From contig CAKQUI010000049.1 in the NCBI GenBank assembly GCA_934277495.1, forward strand, positions 1 through 15,965: DNA of 15,965 nt, given 5' to 3'. Source of the stretch: an uncultured Clostridia bacterium. GTDB lineage: Bacteria; Bacillota; Clostridia; Peptostreptococcales; Anaerovoracaceae. Below the pieces are notes generated by a model that worked only from the letters and a program-made list of their open reading frames with translations, searched no databases and was not told the origin of the DNA. Positions 11,998-15,965 of the stretch are shown here, in pieces. How positions within the stretch are numbered: position 1 is the stretch's first letter; each line of letters starts with the position of its first letter. The translations under genes were made by a program, and so were the position numbers.

Positions 11998-12885
11998 TTG
12001 AAAAAGAAACGAGGAGACAGGAAGGATGGAGTCTGGATCAAAGATCTGGACGGACTCCATGCCATAATGCCATATCTCATGCCACAGCGCTGTGAGTCCG
12101 AAGTATATATCAATGAAACTATCGACGTCACGAATCTGATGGAGTATCTCAGGAAAAAGAACGGACCTGATGCAGAGTACAAAACTACTGCATTCCACGT
12201 CTTTACTACAGCAGTTGCCAAAACCATATATCACAGACCGCTGCTGAACCGGTTCATCGCCGGCAAGCGATTTTATATGAGAAACGACATAACCCTGGCG
12301 TTCATCGTCAAGAGACAGTTCAGGGACAATGCCGAGGAATCACTGCTGATCACAAAGGCTGACGGCGATACGACGCTGGAAAAGATGAGCCGCCGTATCA
12401 TAGGCGATACGACAGCTATAAGGAATGAAGGCGGCAACGATATCAACGATCTGATGGACAAGCTGGGAAAGCTGCCACGTTTCGTCATGAGATTTTTCAT
12501 GTGCATATTCAGGTTCCTTGATTTTCACGGCTGGATGCCGGAAAGCATCTGCAAAGGAGACAGCAACTACGCCACTGTACTGCTGTCGAACCTGGGCAGT
12601 ATAAAATGCGAAGCCGTTTATCATCACCTGAACAACTACGGCACCAACTCCATCGTCATAACCATCGGGACGATACACAAAGAGCAGGTCGTAAACGCTG
12701 ACGGAGAGACTGAAGTCAGAGATGTGGTGTCTGTCGGAGCCACTCTCGACGAAAGGATAGCCGACGGGTTCTATTTTGCCAGATCCATAAAACTGCTTGA
12801 AAAGATACTGGCTGACCCCGAAAGTCTCGAACATCCTATAAAAGAACCTGTAAAGGAGGACCCAAACGATGCAGCAAGAAGTTAA
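11998..12885 (+). CDS. E2-like (2-oxoacid dehydrogenase type) acyltransferase without lipoyl domain
   Basis: A 295-aa cytosolic protein with the trimeric acyltransferase fold of E2 subunits and chloramphenicol acetyltransferase. Visible landmarks are a substrate-channel strand (TTAFHVFTTAVAKTI, 63-77), FRDNAEESLLITKADGDTTLEKM (108-130), a TVLLSNLGSI strand (193-202), and the C-terminal DERIADG (251-257). In active E2 enzymes that last motif is H-x-x-x-D-G with His as the general base; here Glu252 holds the His place. There is no lipoyl or E1/E3-binding domain, so it is not a normal dehydrogenase core. The start is TTG with AGAGG 8 bases upstream (11985-11989). The acyl-ligase gene overlaps its end by 17 bases, so the two are translationally coupled. 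It may act as an acyltransferase or as a structural partner for the ligase. Confidence 0.75.
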   Translation: MKKKRGDRKDGVWIKDLDGLHAIMPYLMPQRCESEVYINETIDVTNLMEYLRKKNGPDAEYKTTAFHVFTTAVAKTIYHRPLLNRFIAGKRFYMRNDITLAFIVKRQFRDNAEESLLITKADGDTTLEKMSRRIIGDTTAIRNEGGNDINDLMDKLGKLPRFVMRFFMCIFRFLDFHGWMPESICKGDSNYATVLLSNLGSIKCEAVYHHLNNYGTNSIVITIGTIHKEQVVNADGETEVRDVVSVGATLDERIADGFYFARSIKLLEKILADPESLEHPIKEPVKEDPNDAARS

Positions 12886-14608
12886 AGCCCCGTGGCTAAA
12901 TTACTACAGGAACGTGCCGCATACGCTGGACTATCCGGACTGCTCCATGTTCGGACTTATAGAAAAGAACGCCGCTGAATACCCTGACAATACCGCCTAT
13001 GAATTCATGGGCCGTAAAGTCACATACCGCAGATTCATCGAAAAAGTGCATACCTGCGCCAGAGCCATCAGATCCATGGGTTTCAAAGAGGGCGACAGGA
13101 TAACCGTATGCATGCCCAACACGCCCCAGGGGATAATCATGTTCTATGCCATCAATCTGGCCGGCTGTGTATCCAACATGATCCATCCGCTATCCTCGGA
13201 AGGCGAGATAAAATTCTATCTGAACCACTCAAACAGCAAGGCAGTGCTGATACTGGACGCATTCCTGCCTAAACTGGAGAACATCATATGGGAGGTGCCG
13301 GATCTTGAAAAGATCATCGTCGCATCCATATCGACAGAGCTTGACCCTGTGAAAAAAGCCGGTTTTCTCATGACCAAGGGCCGTAAAATACCGAAGATAC
13401 CAAAGCGTGACAATATCATCAGATACACCGATTTCATCGGCAAAGGCTGTAAATATACCGGTGAATACATTTCCGAAAAGCATGGGGACGATATCGCAGC
13501 CATACTTTACAGCGGAGGCACCACCGGCACCACAAAAGGGATACTTCTGACAAACCTCAACTTCAATGCGCTGGGGATGCAGACCATCGCCGCAGGCGAC
13601 TGCGTGATACCCGGCCACAAGATGCTGTCAGTCATGCCTATCTTCCATGGATTCGGCCTTGGCATCGGTATCCACACGATGCTGATATGCGGATGCACAT
13701 GTGTGCTGGTGCCGCAGTTCAGCGTGGACACCTACGCGAAGCTGCTCAGGACAGTCCAGCCCAACTACATAGCTGGTGTGCCTACCCTCTACGAAGCACT
13801 GCTGCGCAGCAAGAACATGAAGCATGTGGATCTGGCGTGCCTTGAAGGCATGTTCTCAGGCGGCGACAGCCTTTCGGTGGAGCTCAAGAAAAAAGTGGAC
13901 AGGTTCCTCAGAGAGCACAATGCATCCATACAGGTCCGGGAAGGCTACGGCACCACAGAGTGCGTCACAGCCAGCTGCCTGACACCAAAGACTTTCTATA
14001 AAGAAGGCAGTATCGGTATACCTTTCCCTGATACATATTACAAGATAGTCAAGGCAAGCACGAAAGTGGAGGTGCCTTACGGAGACGAAGGCGAGATATG
14101 CATCAGCGGACCTACTGTCATGAAGGGATATCTCAATGACCCTGAGGAGACCGAAGATACGCTGCAGGTCCATGAAGACGGCCGCACATGGCTCCATACC
14201 GGAGATCTCGGCACTATGGACAAAGACGGGTTCATATACTACAAACAGAGACTCAAACGTATGATAATCACTTCAGGATATTCCGTATATCCTTCGCAGC
14301 TGGAGAATATCATCGACGCTCATCCAGGAGTCCTGATGTGTACGGTCATCGGCGTGCCTGACCCGTACAAGATGCAGAAAGTCAAAGCTTTCATCGTGCT
14401 TAAAAACGGCGTGGAACCTGACGACGAGCTCAAAAAGAGTCTTAAAGAACACTGTGCGAAGAACATCGCAAAATATGCGATGCCTTATGAATTCGAATTC
14501 CGTGACAGCCTGCCTCAGACACTGGTAGGCAAAGTCGCATACACCGTGCTGGAAAAAGAAGAGCTGGCCAAGCTGGCTGCATCCGGCAGGGACTCATCAC
14601 GTTCATAG
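12869..14608 (+). CDS. Class I adenylate-forming acyl ligase (acyl-CoA synthetase-like)
   Basis: A 579-aa full-length member of the AMP-binding superfamily. The motifs appear in order: P-loop YSGGTTGTTKG (214-224), GYGTTE (359-364), TGD (444-446, ribose contact), hinge motif RLKRMIITSGYSVYPSQLE (461-479), and the catalytic C-terminal Lys555 in GKVAY. These enzymes turn a carboxylic acid and ATP into acyl-AMP and then a thioester, usually on CoA. Here the substrate is unknown; the N-terminal VSNMIHPLSS and HGFGLGIGI regions look like medium- or long-chain acyl or aryl ligases. A strong AAGGAGGA site lies inside the end of the upstream acyltransferase gene, which overlaps by 17 bases. That coupling suggests the two proteins are made in fixed ratio and serve one acyl-transfer path. 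Its stop overlaps the stop of the convergent MATE gene. Confidence 0.88.
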   Translation: MQQEVKAPWLNYYRNVPHTLDYPDCSMFGLIEKNAAEYPDNTAYEFMGRKVTYRRFIEKVHTCARAIRSMGFKEGDRITVCMPNTPQGIIMFYAINLAGCVSNMIHPLSSEGEIKFYLNHSNSKAVLILDAFLPKLENIIWEVPDLEKIIVASISTELDPVKKAGFLMTKGRKIPKIPKRDNIIRYTDFIGKGCKYTGEYISEKHGDDIAAILYSGGTTGTTKGILLTNLNFNALGMQTIAAGDCVIPGHKMLSVMPIFHGFGLGIGIHTMLICGCTCVLVPQFSVDTYAKLLRTVQPNYIAGVPTLYEALLRSKNMKHVDLACLEGMFSGGDSLSVELKKKVDRFLREHNASIQVREGYGTTECVTASCLTPKTFYKEGSIGIPFPDTYYKIVKASTKVEVPYGDEGEICISGPTVMKGYLNDPEETEDTLQVHEDGRTWLHTGDLGTMDKDGFIYYKQRLKRMIITSGYSVYPSQLENIIDAHPGVLMCTVIGVPDPYKMQKVKAFIVLKNGVEPDDELKKSLKEHCAKNIAKYAMPYEFEFRDSLPQTLVGKVAYTVLEKEELAKLAASGRDSSRS

Positions 14609-15952
14609 GCTTCCCCCTTCTGATACCTGAGTGCTGTGCAGTTTCATCCGGCGCATGTACACCAGCCCGGTGATATCTGCCAGCACCCAGCCGATGGGTA
14701 TGGACACCCATATACCTGTCTCTCCGATGAAAGCCGACAGTATATACGCCAGCGCCACTCTGATCCCCAGCGATATCACAGTCAATACCAAAGACATGCC
14801 GGGACGCTTCACTGCCCTGTAGTATCCGTACAGCAGGAACAGGCATCCTATGCCGCAGTACAGCGCACCTTCGATGCGGAGATACCTGACGCCTGCTGCT
14901 ATGACTGCAGTTTCCCCGCCTCCCACGAATATCTTCATCAGCGGTACTGCAAATACACATACCAGCATTGATATCACGACGCTGAATATCATGCTCATGA
15001 CGAACGCCGTCTTCGTACCCTGGCTGATACGGCTGTTTTTTCCTGCACCGTAATTCTGTGCGACGAATGTGGAATATGCATTGCCGAAATCCTGTACCGG
15101 CAGATATGCGAAGGTATCTATCTTCACTGCGGCTGCAAAGGCTGCCATCACCACCGGTCCGAAACTGTTCACCAGTCCCTGCACCATCAGTATACCGAAA
15201 TTCATCACTGACTGCTGCAGACACGTCAGCGCCGACATGTTCACGATGGAGCGCAGGATACTGCCGTCATACCCCATCTCATCCTTTTGCGGCAGCAGAT
15301 CACGGCAGTTCCTGAGTACATATATCATTATCCCGATACCTGAGACATACTGTGCGATGACCGTGGCAAAGGCTGCACCTGCTATCCCCAAGGAAAATAC
15401 CAGCATGAAAAGCAGGTCCAGCCCTATATTCAGCAGCGCCGACACCGCCAGGAACACCAGCGGCACAGACGAATTGCCTACAGCCCTCATAAGACATGAG
15501 AAAAAATTATAAAGGGATGTGGCGATGAGCCCTGCAAAGATCACCAGCAGATATTCCTTCATGCCTGCCCACACCTGATGGGGCACACGCAGAAACGCCA
15601 GTATCTCATCCAGCCATATGTATACCGCTGCATTTATCAGCACCGTCACTGCCATTATCAGCACGAAAGCATGAAAAACAGAGGAACGCAGTCTGCTTTC
15701 GTCCCTCTGTCCTCTGTATATGGAAAAAAGTGCTCCTGAGCCCATACTGAGTCCCAGGAACACCGACGTCAGGAACGTCATCAGCGTATAGGCGGAGCCT
15801 ACCGCCGCCAGAGCGTCTGTGCCCAGTACACGTCCCACTATCAGCGTATCCGCTATATTATAAAACTGCTGCAGCATATTGCCGGCTATCATCGGCAGTG
15901 CGAACAGCAGTAATACTTTTGAAATCTTTCCTTCTGTCAGATCGTTGTACAT
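14603..15952 (-). CDS. MATE-family multidrug/metabolite exporter
   Basis: A 449-aa membrane protein with about twelve hydrophobic segments in two similar halves, the usual length for the family. Landmarks are LFALPMIAGNMLQQFYNIADTLIVGR (17-42), the family's first-helix signature, and in the second half QSVMNFGILMVQGLVNSFGP and FVAQNYGAGK. MATE proteins export drugs or metabolites in exchange for Na+ or H+ at the cytoplasmic membrane. The ATG at 15952 has a GGGGAG site placed unusually close (three bases), but the next in-frame Met would lose the conserved start of helix 1. It is convergent with the acyl-ligase gene, with the two stop codons overlapping in a 6-base span and no room for a terminator between them. 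Substrate cannot be read from the sequence. Confidence 0.9.
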   Translation of the reverse strand: MYNDLTEGKISKVLLLFALPMIAGNMLQQFYNIADTLIVGRVLGTDALAAVGSAYTLMTFLTSVFLGLSMGSGALFSIYRGQRDESRLRSSVFHAFVLIMAVTVLINAAVYIWLDEILAFLRVPHQVWAGMKEYLLVIFAGLIATSLYNFFSCLMRAVGNSSVPLVFLAVSALLNIGLDLLFMLVFSLGIAGAAFATVIAQYVSGIGIMIYVLRNCRDLLPQKDEMGYDGSILRSIVNMSALTCLQQSVMNFGILMVQGLVNSFGPVVMAAFAAAVKIDTFAYLPVQDFGNAYSTFVAQNYGAGKNSRISQGTKTAFVMSMIFSVVISMLVCVFAVPLMKIFVGGGETAVIAAGVRYLRIEGALYCGIGCLFLLYGYYRAVKRPGMSLVLTVISLGIRVALAYILSAFIGETGIWVSIPIGWVLADITGLVYMRRMKLHSTQVSEGGSL

Positions 15953-15965
15953 GATCTCCCCTAGT

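Noticed and set aside
14442..15224. A 260-codon minus-strand frame across the ligase end and the MATE gene.
   Set aside because: It is out of frame with the clear MATE protein and its translation is low-complexity, Arg/His-rich shadow sequence.
1..15965. CRISPR array, insertion sequence, prophage or integrase genes.
   Set aside because: No regularly spaced repeat series, transposase/integrase motif or phage gene was found on either strand.

Overview
The window looks like a chromosome segment from an anaerobic Bacillota bacterium, probably class Clostridia. Base composition is intermediate. Ile ATA and Arg AGG/AGA codons are frequent, Shine-Dalgarno sites are strong, promoters are close to the sigma-A consensus, and the terminators are classic hairpin-plus-T-tract. 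A stand-alone CoaB, a DUF815 ATPase, a DUF6273/Big_2 surface protein and a PfoR-like EIIC protein all fit such a lineage. I cannot name the genus from sequence alone; Eubacteriales family XIII (Anaerovoracaceae)-like is a guess.

Layout. (1) 1-1030: the 5' end of coaB (minus) and a divergent lipoprotein gene (plus) share 151 bp holding two face-to-face sigma-A promoters. (2) 1031-2035: a minus-strand EIIC-like membrane protein whose promoter overlaps an inverted repeat. (3) 2036-2741: a mostly non-coding region with two pairs of 11-bp-period direct repeats, a tRNA-Glu(CTC) gene on the minus strand, a duplicated copy of its 3' end plus terminator, and between the copies a hairpin-rich insert that carries an inverted tRNA-Glu 3' half. 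This is the most unusual stretch of the window. (4) 2742-4263: a class II aldolase-type protein with a degenerate second domain, and a small membrane protein (minus). (5) 4515-6096: an unknown 98-aa protein and a DUF815-type AAA+ ATPase (plus) in one operon with its own promoter and terminator. (6) 6188-11343: a 73-aa unknown protein, a decayed relic of a fibronectin-III-like tail, and a 1579-aa secreted lipase-fold protein (minus). (7) 11402-11833: two small minus-strand genes in one transcription unit; the first encodes only 50 aa. (8) 11998-14608: a plus-strand pair, overlapping by 17 bp, of an E2-like acyltransferase without a lipoyl domain and an acyl-adenylate ligase. (9) 14603-15952: a MATE exporter whose stop overlaps that of the ligase gene.

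How they work together. The clearest functional unit is the acyltransferase/ligase pair. One protein should activate a carboxylic acid as acyl-AMP and then a thioester, and the other has the fold that moves acyl groups, although the usual catalytic His is replaced by Glu. The 98-aa protein and the DUF815 ATPase form a second unit of unknown job. No CRISPR array, transposase, integrase, rRNA or replication origin is visible.
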